Source: Actinomycetes bacterium | GTDB lineage: Bacteria > Actinomycetota > Acidimicrobiia > Acidimicrobiales > Palsa-688 | Reading direction: 5' to 3' | Length of the DNA stretch: 7,324 nucleotides | Assembly: GCA_021796905.1 (NCBI GenBank) | Contig: JAKABK010000083.1 | Coordinates: 1 to 7,324, forward strand | Shown here: one piece after another, positions 1 to 5,755 of the stretch | Position numbering within the stretch: the first letter of the stretch is position 1 | Layout of the letters: the number at the start of each line of letters is the position of its first letter | Made by a program: the position numbers and the translations under genes | Notes under the pieces: model-generated | Database searches by the model: none | Told to the model about the DNA's origin: nothing | Seen by the model: the letters and a program-made list of their open reading frames with translations, nothing else

Positions 1-733
1 CGGCGTCGGCCGCTGCCGTGGCGTCGGCCGGGTCCCAGCCGAGCGGCGCGGTGGCCTCCCACGCCGAGAGGAGACGGTCGAAGCCCGGGATCGCGCCGGC
101 GGCTCGGGTGTGGAGCGGGCCCGCGGCGACCAAGTTGGCCCGGACTCCCCTGGGTCCGAGGTCGCGGGCGAGGTAACGGTTGGCCGACTCCAACGCGGCC
201 TTGCACACGCCCATCCAGTTGTAGACCGGCCAGGCAGCGGACGCGTCGAAGTCGAGGCCGACGAGCGCACCACCCGTCGACGGCGTGAGCTCGGCCAGGA
301 GCCGGCCCAGCGAGACGTAGGTGGTCACGCTCGTCGCGAACGCGACGTCGACCCGGTCGGTCGGCGCGTCCACGAGGTTGCCGGCGAGCAGCTCGGACGG
401 GGCGTAGGCGATCGCATGCACGGCGCCGTCGAGCCCTCCGAGCTCAGCTACGACGGACCGAGCCAGCCGGCCCAGGTCGGGAGCGGACGTCGCGTCGCAC
501 TCGAAGACGGGGACCGGCTCGGGCAGCGCGTCGACGGCTTGGCGAGCCAGGTCGCGGTCGCGCGGGAAGGCACTGACCACGACTCGAGCACCTGAGCGCT
601 GGGCGGCGCAGGCGGTCGCGAAGGCAATGCTGTCCGTGGTGGCGATGCCGGTGACGAGCAGCCGCTGCCCCTCGAGGGAGTGGCAGGGGCGGGGGGGCAC
701 CGACTGCGGAAGGGGCTCGGCGACGTGGCTCAT
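1..733 (-). CDS. fabI: Enoyl-[acyl-carrier-protein] reductase (NADH), FabI/InhA type, C-terminus cut by window edge
   Basis: Short-chain dehydrogenase-fold enoyl-ACP reductase, which performs the last, NADH-dependent reduction of each fatty acid elongation cycle in the cytoplasm. 244 residues are visible; InhA is 269 long, so roughly 25-30 C-terminal residues are missing. Visible signals: Rossmann start LLVTGIATTDSIAF (residues 25-38), LDGAVHAIAYAP (101-112), GLDFDASAAWP (159-169), catalytic Tyr171 and Lys178 in YNWMGVCK (the FabI Y-x6-K spacing), then ALESANRYLARDLGPRGVRANLVAAGPLHT, very close to InhA. The N-terminus is about 14 residues longer than InhA. The ATG at 733 overlaps the TGA of the upstream PII-like gene as ATGA, and a GGAG lies 8 nt before it, so translation is probably coupled. 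Relative to InhA, Ser94 and Gly96 correspond to Ala107 and Ala109. The family call is firm. Whether this is the main cellular reductase or a second copy cannot be seen here. Confidence 0.93.
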   Translation of the reverse strand, partial: MSHVAEPLPQSVPPRPCHSLEGQRLLVTGIATTDSIAFATACAAQRSGARVVVSAFPRDRDLARQAVDALPEPVPVFECDATSAPDLGRLARSVVAELGGLDGAVHAIAYAPSELLAGNLVDAPTDRVDVAFATSVTTYVSLGRLLAELTPSTGGALVGLDFDASAAWPVYNWMGVCKAALESANRYLARDLGPRGVRANLVAAGPLHTRAAGAIPGFDRLLSAWEATAPLGWDPADATAAADA

Positions 734-1056
734 CGGAAGTACTCCGGTCGGCTCACGAAGGCATCGGACACGAACAGGACGCCGGGACGTTCGCTGAGGA
801 GCGATCGCAACCCGTCGAGGAGCCCGTCCACGCCGTCCGGGGGCAGGACGACCATGAGGAGTGCCAGCGCGTTCTTGTCGTTGAAGGCGAGCCGGCCCTG
901 GTGGGCTCCGCCGTGCCCGACGCCCGAGACGTTGGCGACGGCGGTGAAGCCCACCGCCCCTGCCGTCGCGAACAGGTCGGCGACCACCTCGGCGTCCTCG
1001 CCCGAGACGACGACCTCCACTTTGACCATGGGCGTGAGGCCCCAGCGTTCATCCAC
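730..1056 (-). CDS. PII-like signalling protein of the DAB inorganic carbon operon
   Basis: 108-residue PII-fold protein. The core reads MVKVEVVVSGEDAEVVADLF (10-29), then GFTAVANVSGVGHGGAHQG (36-54) in the T-loop region and RLAFNDKNALALLMVVLP (55-72), followed by a short C-terminal part ending PEYFR. The G-x-GH-x-G-x-H-x-G loop and the absence of the uridylylatable Tyr51 motif separate it from GlnB/GlnK and place it with the PII-like proteins found beside bicarbonate transporters and carboxysome genes; CPII of this broad group responds to bicarbonate and adenine nucleotides. I infer a role in sensing carbon or energy state and controlling DabAB. The GTG start at 1056 is chosen because AGGAG lies 7 nt upstream (1064-1068), whereas the internal ATG at 1029 has no ribosome site. 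The gene overlaps dabA by 8 nt and fabI by 4 nt. Binding properties are not readable from sequence. Confidence 0.85.
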   Translation of the reverse strand: MDERWGLTPMVKVEVVVSGEDAEVVADLFATAGAVGFTAVANVSGVGHGGAHQGRLAFNDKNALALLMVVLPPDGVDGLLDGLRSLLSERPGVLFVSDAFVSRPEYFR

Positions 1057-3595
1057 GTGCGTTCTCCTCTCCGTGATCGCGGGCATCCGCCGCGCACTGC
1101 GTGGTTGCCGGCGGGTCCTCGCTGTCGCGACGGCGGGTCCACGGCCGCCAACCCCCTCCCGGTTGCCGCAGCCACGTCCGGTCGGCGTCCCGGACGGCGA
1201 GGTGGACCCACTCGCCGTCGGCCAGCTCGGCGACGACCGGGTTGCGGGCGACGACGGCGTCGACGCGCGCACGGGGGGCGGCGACCAGCACCAGCAGGCG
1301 CATGGGCTCGTGGTACAGCGAGCTGCCGTCGAAGACCGCTTGTCGGGGCAGGCCGAGCCGGAGGTCCCCGCCGGCCCCCTGGTAGACGCCGATGCCGGCA
1401 ACGACGTTGTGGGCCACCTTGTCCCCGGCCCCCAGCACGTCGGGGTCGACGGCCGAGTGGTAGTAGGCGGCGGAGATCCACTGGGCCACGACCATCGGAC
1501 CGGTCAGGATCGCCTCGAGGGCCGATCCGTCGGGATCGGTGTCGGGCTCGTAGGAGTGGAGGAACACTCGCCGCTCCAAGTCGACCCCGACCGTGAGCCG
1601 GCGGGGCCCGATCACGAGCCCGGCGCAACGGGCGAGGCCCCACTCTGGCTGGACCTGCGCCCAGTCCGTCGAGCGGGCGACGAGCTGCTCGGCGACGCTC
1701 CGCCCCCGTGGGCGTCGGCCGGTCCCCGGAAGGGTCGCAGCGCGCTCTTCGGCCACTTCGGCCCCGGCTCGAGCCAAGTCCCTCCCGATCCGGGCCAGAC
1801 GGTCCCGGTTCACCGGTGCCATGCCGGCGGGCGGGAACAGGGTGACGGTGTCGGTGGCGGTGTCGTGCTCGGCGGCGACGAAGACCGTCTCCACCGGGAC
1901 GACGATGCCGCGCGCGGCGAGCAGCTTGCGTACCTCGGCCCGGTTGCACATCGCGGCGGCCACGCGGGCGCTGGTCCCGCCACGAGCTGCGCCGCAGGCA
2001 CCGCAGTCGAGGGCGGAACCGTAGGGGTTGTTCTCGGTGGTACTGCCGTGACCGCAGAGGACGACCACCGGAGCGAAGCCGTCGGTGAGCCCCATGGTGC
2101 GGAGCGCCGTCTCGACGAAGAGCGCCTGCTCGGTGTCGTCGGGCGCGCCGGGCCCGTCGAGGACCGGGTGGACGTCGACGGGTGGGGCGAACCGCTGGAC
2201 GACACGGCGCCGGAGCCGGTCGAACCTCGCCGGCGCGACGGTCCGCAGAACGGTGAGGGGGCCGAGGCCCAGGCCACCGGCTTCGGCGAGCAGGTAGGGG
2301 GCGATCGTCCCCTCCCGGGTCGATGTCACTGCGCTGCCGACCGCAGCGAGCTGGCGAAGCCCGGCCAGCCTCGCGACGCCCACGGCGTCGTCGGCAGGCT
2401 GCTCGGTCAGCTCGACCGACGGGTGCAGCAGGACCGGGAGGAGGTCGACCGGTCCCGATCCGGCGAACGGCCAGACGCGGGCGGGAACGCCGAAGAACCC
2501 GGCGAAGCCGAAGGTCTCGTAGTCGCCGAGCGCCTCGAGGTGCCGACGGAGGCCTTCCGACCGGGCGTCGATGCAGCAGACCACCTGCGCGAGGGGTGCG
2601 CGTGCCGGAGCGCGCGCCGCGGGCCGCTCGAGCGCGGCCAGGAGGCCGTCGCGGTAGTGGCCCTCGTAGGCGGTGAGCCACACCATCCCGGCGACGTCGG
2701 GGTCGAGCTCGGCCAGGCGCCTGCCGGTCTGCCCGCCGACGACACGAGGGGAGGGGACGGGCACCGGGCCCGGGGCAGCCAGGCGGACGTGGTCGCAGCA
2801 GGAGCCCCTCCCGGGCCGGTGCCCCAGCTGTACGAGCGCCGCCAGGTCGTAGACGAGGCGCACGGCGAGGTAGTCGACGAGGCCCAAGGCGGGCCCGGCG
2901 TGGTCGGGGGCGGCCCAGCGGGAGCGCCACTTGGCGTGGGCGGCCCAGCCGGGCAGGCGCGTCGACTGCCCGGTCAGCTCGTCCACGGCCCCCGGCTCGT
3001 CGAGGCCGAGGCGGGCGAGGACGGTGGCGATGACCGCCTCGGGTCCGCCGTCGACCGAATCGAGCAGCGCGTCGACTCCGAGGCGACGACCGGCAGGGTC
3101 CGCCTCGACGGCCGATCGCCAGCTGGCGAAGAACCCGGTCGCGCCCGCGGCGGGACCGGTGACCAGCCCGCCCACGTAGGCGGCGCAGTACTTCGCCACC
3201 TCACGGTCCACGGCCGTCGCCAGCGAGGCATCGACCAGCTGCTCGTGGCGCTCGAGGACGGTGGCGACCACCGAGCCCTGCTCGAGCGAGCGAAGGGCGT
3301 CGGGCGCGATGGCCGCCAGCCGTCCACGGTCGTGGTCCTCCAGGGCGGCCTCGAGGTCGGCGACGGTCACACGCCCCGACTCGAACGCGTCGGCGAGCAC
3401 GTCGGCCGAGGGGAGCCCGGCGATACCCAGCGTCCGTCGAGCGTGCGCCAGCGCCGTGGGGAACGGCTGGCTGCGCAGGTCCCAAAGGGGGTTGACCGCC
3501 ACCGCCGACCCGAGGGGCCACAACAGCGGGACCGGACGGGTGGCGCGTTCCACCAGCGCGACCACGTGGCCAGCGGAGAAAGCCCGAGCGGTCAC
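1049..3595 (-). CDS. dabA: DabA (DUF2309/UPF0753), zinc-dependent carbonic-anhydrase-like subunit of the DAB inorganic carbon pump
   Basis: 848-residue protein. DabA is the cytoplasmic, beta-carbonic-anhydrase-like partner of membrane subunit DabB; together they are thought to use a cation gradient to drive one-way CO2 hydration to bicarbonate. The active site is readable: VVCCIDARSEGLRRHLE (338-354) gives Cys341, Asp343 and Arg345, and CGHGSTTENNPYGSALDCGACG (514-535) gives His516 and Cys531. The His-to-Cys distance of 15 equals that of the characterised Halothiobacillus DabA2 (C351, D353, H524, C539). Other family blocks are WPLGSAVAVNPLWDL near the N-terminus and SVAEQLVARSTDWAQVQPEWGLA (633-655). 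The GTG start at 3595 overlaps the dabB stop as GTGA and follows a GGGGAGGG ribosome site; the expected N-terminus (FVALNPL-like, here AVAVNPL) lies just after it. Length is normal and no frame break was found. The frame stays open upstream, but that part is dabB in another frame. Confidence 0.96.
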   Translation of the reverse strand: MTARAFSAGHVVALVERATRPVPLLWPLGSAVAVNPLWDLRSQPFPTALAHARRTLGIAGLPSADVLADAFESGRVTVADLEAALEDHDRGRLAAIAPDALRSLEQGSVVATVLERHEQLVDASLATAVDREVAKYCAAYVGGLVTGPAAGATGFFASWRSAVEADPAGRRLGVDALLDSVDGGPEAVIATVLARLGLDEPGAVDELTGQSTRLPGWAAHAKWRSRWAAPDHAGPALGLVDYLAVRLVYDLAALVQLGHRPGRGSCCDHVRLAAPGPVPVPSPRVVGGQTGRRLAELDPDVAGMVWLTAYEGHYRDGLLAALERPAARAPARAPLAQVVCCIDARSEGLRRHLEALGDYETFGFAGFFGVPARVWPFAGSGPVDLLPVLLHPSVELTEQPADDAVGVARLAGLRQLAAVGSAVTSTREGTIAPYLLAEAGGLGLGPLTVLRTVAPARFDRLRRRVVQRFAPPVDVHPVLDGPGAPDDTEQALFVETALRTMGLTDGFAPVVVLCGHGSTTENNPYGSALDCGACGAARGGTSARVAAAMCNRAEVRKLLAARGIVVPVETVFVAAEHDTATDTVTLFPPAGMAPVNRDRLARIGRDLARAGAEVAEERAATLPGTGRRPRGRSVAEQLVARSTDWAQVQPEWGLARCAGLVIGPRRLTVGVDLERRVFLHSYEPDTDPDGSALEAILTGPMVVAQWISAAYYHSAVDPDVLGAGDKVAHNVVAGIGVYQGAGGDLRLGLPRQAVFDGSSLYHEPMRLLVLVAAPRARVDAVVARNPVVAELADGEWVHLAVRDADRTWLRQPGGGWRPWTRRRDSEDPPATTQCAADARDHGEENARG

Positions 3596-5136
3596 GCCGC
3601 CCTCCCCTCGACCACCAGCGTCGCCGTTGTCGCCGCCGGCGCCCCGGCCAGCGGCCGGCCCCGGAACAGGCCGTCGCAGCCTTGGACGGGAGCCCCGGCG
3701 TCGAGCAGCCTTCCCCCGATGGCGGCCGCCCACCGACCACGGTGCGCCATCCGCGCCGCGGCGACGGCGGCGACGGCGAGCGCTCCCAGCCACCATGCGT
3801 CGACCGTGCCCACGGGGGTCGCAGCGCCGCGGGCCAGGAACCGGCCGATGGCTGCCACGACCGCTCCGTACCCGGCGGCCGCGGCGAGCAACAGGGCGCT
3901 CCAGCGCGCCCGGCCGGACCCGGTGCCCTCTGGGAGCGACGACCACACGGCGCCGGCCAGCGCCGCCGCCGTCACGGCCGCGTAGAGCGCGAGGACCGCC
4001 CCGTCGCCGAGCATGAGCCCCGGGACGACGGCCGCGGCAACAGCCAGGCTCGCTGCTGCGCCCCACGCCCCCGGGCGGAGCGCGACGACCGCGCGGGCAC
4101 CGAGCTGCCCGGGCCGGCGAACCGCGGAACCGGAGGAGAAGAACAGCGACGCCTTGTAGCAGCCATGTCCGACGAGGTGGATGACCGCTGCCGCGTAGGC
4201 GCCGACGGCGCACTCGGCGAGCATGAAGCCCATCTGGGCCATCGTCGAGTAGGCCAGCTTCCCCTTGACGTCGGCCTGGCGGCGAGCGAGCAGGCTGGCG
4301 CGGACAGCTGTCGCCCCCGAGACCACGAGCAGGCCGGCCATTGCCGGGGCCCACGCGCCGAGCGCACCGAGGCGCACGAGCAGGATCCCACCGCCGTTGA
4401 CCACGCCGGCGTGCAGGAGCGCGCACGAGGGCGTCGGCGCCGACACCGTCTGGGGCAGCCAGCGGGAGAACGCGCCCTGCGCCCCGCGGGCCAGTGCAGC
4501 CACCGTCACCAAGACGGCGACCGGGCCGTGCCATGCGCCCAGCTCCGTCGCCGCCACCCCGAGCGCGTGCGGCGAGCCGAGACGTACGTTGCCGGCTCTC
4601 GCCCAGACGAGGCCCGCCGCGAGAAGCAGGCAACCGTCGCCGACGACCAGGGCTCGCCGGAGGGCGCGGGCACAGCTGACAACCCCGGGGAGGTCCTTGC
4701 GATAGGACAGCACGCCGAGAAAGGCCAGCCCTGCGGCCGTCCAGCCCACGACCAGGCCGGCCAGGTCGCCGGACGCGGCGACGAGGGTCATGGCGGTCAC
4801 GACTGCTCCCACCCGCCACGCGAACCGCTCCGACGACGGGTCTGACTGGAGGTAACGGGTCGAAAAGCTCTGCACTACGGCCCCGACACCTGTCACCAAG
4901 ACCAGGACGACCGCCGAGACGGGATCAGCCACCAGCCGGAGCACTCCGCCCACTGACACGGTGTCCGGCCCCCGGATGGCGACCAGCGCCGTGACCGTCA
5001 GTGCCGACACCGCCGCGGCCCACGACAGGCGGGCACACCCGGAGGACCCTCGGCGCAGTCGTCCCGTGACGCCGCCCGCCAGCGGCAGCACGACCGCAGC
5101 CAGCAGCCCTACCCGACTCACCCACAGCACGACCAC
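3592..5136 (-). CDS. dabB: DabB, NuoL/NdhF-like proton-conducting membrane subunit of the DAB inorganic carbon pump
   Basis: 514-residue, very hydrophobic protein of the proton-conducting transporter family (PF00361) with roughly a dozen predicted membrane segments. Antiporter hallmarks in order: SFSTRYLQSDPS (90-101), like the NuoL FS-x-x-Y block; ARGAQGAFSRWLPQTVSAPTPSCALLHAGVVNGGGILL (216-253); DVKGKLAYSTMAQMGFM (289-305) with Lys291 and Lys293; and HLVGHGCYKASLFFSSGS (320-337) with His320, His324 and Lys328. It should conduct the ion that energises DabA at the inner face of the membrane. The TM7 lysine of complex I antiporters (GKSAQ) is Arg217 here, and the TM5 glutamate of the NuoL WEGVG motif is Thr133. 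Start: GTG at 5136 has AGGAGG 4 nt upstream (5141-5146); GTG at 5130, with 10 nt spacing, is a real alternative two codons in. It is first in the operon and reads divergently from the regulator at 5249. Confidence 0.93.
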   Translation of the reverse strand: MVVLWVSRVGLLAAVVLPLAGGVTGRLRRGSSGCARLSWAAAVSALTVTALVAIRGPDTVSVGGVLRLVADPVSAVVLVLVTGVGAVVQSFSTRYLQSDPSSERFAWRVGAVVTAMTLVAASGDLAGLVVGWTAAGLAFLGVLSYRKDLPGVVSCARALRRALVVGDGCLLLAAGLVWARAGNVRLGSPHALGVAATELGAWHGPVAVLVTVAALARGAQGAFSRWLPQTVSAPTPSCALLHAGVVNGGGILLVRLGALGAWAPAMAGLLVVSGATAVRASLLARRQADVKGKLAYSTMAQMGFMLAECAVGAYAAAVIHLVGHGCYKASLFFSSGSAVRRPGQLGARAVVALRPGAWGAAASLAVAAAVVPGLMLGDGAVLALYAAVTAAALAGAVWSSLPEGTGSGRARWSALLLAAAAGYGAVVAAIGRFLARGAATPVGTVDAWWLGALAVAAVAAARMAHRGRWAAAIGGRLLDAGAPVQGCDGLFRGRPLAGAPAATTATLVVEGRAA

Positions 5137-5151
5137 GATCCCTCCTCGCCT

Positions 5152-5175
5152 AATCGCGAATCAAACTTCGTGATT
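5152..5175. promoter_or_regulatory. 24-bp dyad, candidate operator over the dabB start point
   Basis: AATCGCGAA (5152-5160), a 6-nt spacer TCAAAC, then TTCGTGATT (5167-5175). The arms pair at 8 of 9 positions. The dyad begins inside the dabB -10 box and covers the predicted transcription start, so a dimer bound here would block RNA polymerase. The winged-helix protein encoded next door is the obvious candidate binder, but this is inferred from position only. Confidence 0.5.
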
Positions 5176-5202
5176 TATACATCGGCTAGGTGAGATGGGC
5201 AA
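5174..5202 (-). promoter_or_regulatory. Predicted housekeeping-type promoter of the dabB-dabA-PII-fabI operon
   Basis: On the minus strand a TTGCCC -35 box (5202-5197; 4 of 6 match to TTGACA) is separated by exactly 17 nt from a TATAAA -10 box (5179-5174; 5 of 6 match to TATAAT). Transcription would start around 5166-5168, giving a leader of about 30 nt that carries the AGGAGG ribosome site of dabB. It lies in the most AT-rich part of the window. Seen by eye; no start site data. Confidence 0.6.
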
Positions 5203-5213
5203 GTACGTCTCAC
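5190..5213. promoter_or_regulatory. Second dyad, GTGAGA-N12-TCTCAC, over the dabB -35 region
   Basis: A perfect 6-bp inverted repeat (GTGAGA at 5190-5195, TCTCAC at 5208-5213) also spans 24 bp and encloses the predicted -35 box of dabB at 5197-5202. It could be a binding site for an activator or a second regulator. Short arms with a 12-nt gap can arise by chance, so support is modest. Confidence 0.25.
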
Positions 5214-5236
5214 GCTTCCTGCTTCACGAGATCCGC

Positions 5237-5242
5237 TACCAT
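5237..5242 (+). promoter_or_regulatory. Candidate -10 box (TACCAT) for a leaderless regulator transcript
   Basis: TACCAT fits the actinobacterial TANNNT -10 pattern and lies 6 nt before the GTG at 5249, the spacing expected when transcription begins at the start codon. No convincing -35 box and no usable Shine-Dalgarno sequence was found for that GTG. A rival TATACA at 5176-5181 could instead serve the upstream ATG at 5195. Confidence 0.4.
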
Positions 5243-5248
5243 CGAAGG

Positions 5249-5608
5249 GTGGCCACGTCAGAGCCCGCCGCCGGAGGTCAGGGTCCCGGAGGTCGGTCGA
5301 AGTCGTCGTGGACGTTCCTGACCAATCACGGTCATGTCCTCGTGTGCATCGCGAAGGACCCGGGCATGCGGGGGCGCGACATCGCGGAACGGGTCGGCAT
5401 CACCGAACGAGCGGCGCAAGCGATCATCGCCGACCTCGTCGCAGCCGGCTACGTGAAGCGCAAGCGCGTCGGTCGGCGCAACTCCTACGAGATCGACCCC
5501 GACCTGCCCGTGCGCCACCCGGTCGAGCAGCCGCACCGAATCGGCGACCTGCTCGCCGCAGTCGCCGACTTCGGCACCACCAGGCGAAAGACCTCCCGGG
5601 CCTCGTAG
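5249..5608 (+). CDS. Winged helix-turn-helix (MarR-like) transcriptional regulator, divergent from dabB
   Basis: Small DNA-binding protein of 119 residues. It starts with a basic, Gly-rich tail, then SSWTFLTNHGHVLVCIAKDPG (19-39), RGRDIAERVGITERAAQAIIADLVAAGYV (41-69), which is a clear helix-turn-helix with recognition helix from about Thr52, and the beta wing KRKRVGRRNSYEID (70-83). The C-terminal part, DLPVRHPVEQPHRIGDLLAAV (85-105), is characteristic of a small single-domain family common in actinobacteria. No ligand or metal-binding cluster is evident. Start choice: GTG at 5249 gives the family-like N-terminus VATSEP and has a TACCAT box 6 nt upstream, suggesting a leaderless message; an in-frame ATG at 5195 with a weak AGG would add 18 residues and is possible. 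Divergent position and the intervening dyad suggest it controls the dab operon. That target is inferred. Confidence 0.85.
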   Translation: MATSEPAAGGQGPGGRSKSSWTFLTNHGHVLVCIAKDPGMRGRDIAERVGITERAAQAIIADLVAAGYVKRKRVGRRNSYEIDPDLPVRHPVEQPHRIGDLLAAVADFGTTRRKTSRAS

Positions 5609-5615
5609 GTGTGCG

Positions 5616-5635
5616 ACGTGCGGGCGGCCGCACGT
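5616..5635. terminator. GC-rich hairpin just after the regulator gene
   Basis: ACGTGCGG (5616-5623), loop GCGG, CCGCACGT (5628-5635): a perfect 8-bp stem beginning 8 nt after the TAG stop of the regulator, in the gap between convergent genes. No T-run follows, as is common for terminator-like stems in high-GC actinobacteria. It could act on transcripts from either side. Confidence 0.5.
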
Positions 5636-5707
5636 GCGATGTCACGGCGGTGGCACGGACGGCCCGCGAGGCGTGCCAGCCCCCTGTGGCCCTGCCCGCA
5701 GTCGTGA

Positions 5708-5755
5708 GCCCCCGGTGGGGCAGTCCCCTCCGGGAGGCCAGGGCTCCTCAGGGGA
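5708..5755. terminator. Cluster of short stems at the end of the quinone oxidoreductase gene
   Basis: GCCCC-CGGT-GGGGC (5708-5721) is a 5-bp stem about 26 nt past the oxidoreductase stop on the minus strand. TCCCCT (5724-5729) also pairs with AGGGGA (5750-5755), with GGAG/CTCC (5733-5736, 5744-5747) nested inside; that structure includes the stop codon. No T-run is present. This is a possible end signal for the minus-strand gene, with weak individual support. Confidence 0.35.

Noticed and set aside
110..595. 161-codon plus-strand frame opposite fabI
   Set aside because: Antisense to the clear InhA-like coding frame, with no domain signature.
753..2930. 725-codon minus-strand open frame inside dabA and the PII-like gene
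   Set aside because: Arg/Pro/Ala-rich, no domain, and in the wrong frame relative to the conserved DabA and PII-like motifs.
680..3985. 1101-codon open frame on the plus strand, antisense to dabA
   Set aside because: The translation is Arg/Gly/Asp-rich low-complexity text with no recognisable domain. It lies opposite dabA and parts of its neighbours, whose conserved motifs are unmistakable. High GC suppresses stop codons and creates such shadows.
3596..4819. N-terminal extension of dabA by about 400 codons in the same frame
   Set aside because: The extension overlaps all of the dabB antiporter motifs in another frame and reads as Arg/Gly-rich text. The GTG at 3595, with a ribosome site and GTGA coupling, is the natural start.
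3682..4845. 387-codon plus-strand frame opposite dabB
   Set aside because: Charged, low-complexity translation opposite a protein with conserved membrane motifs.
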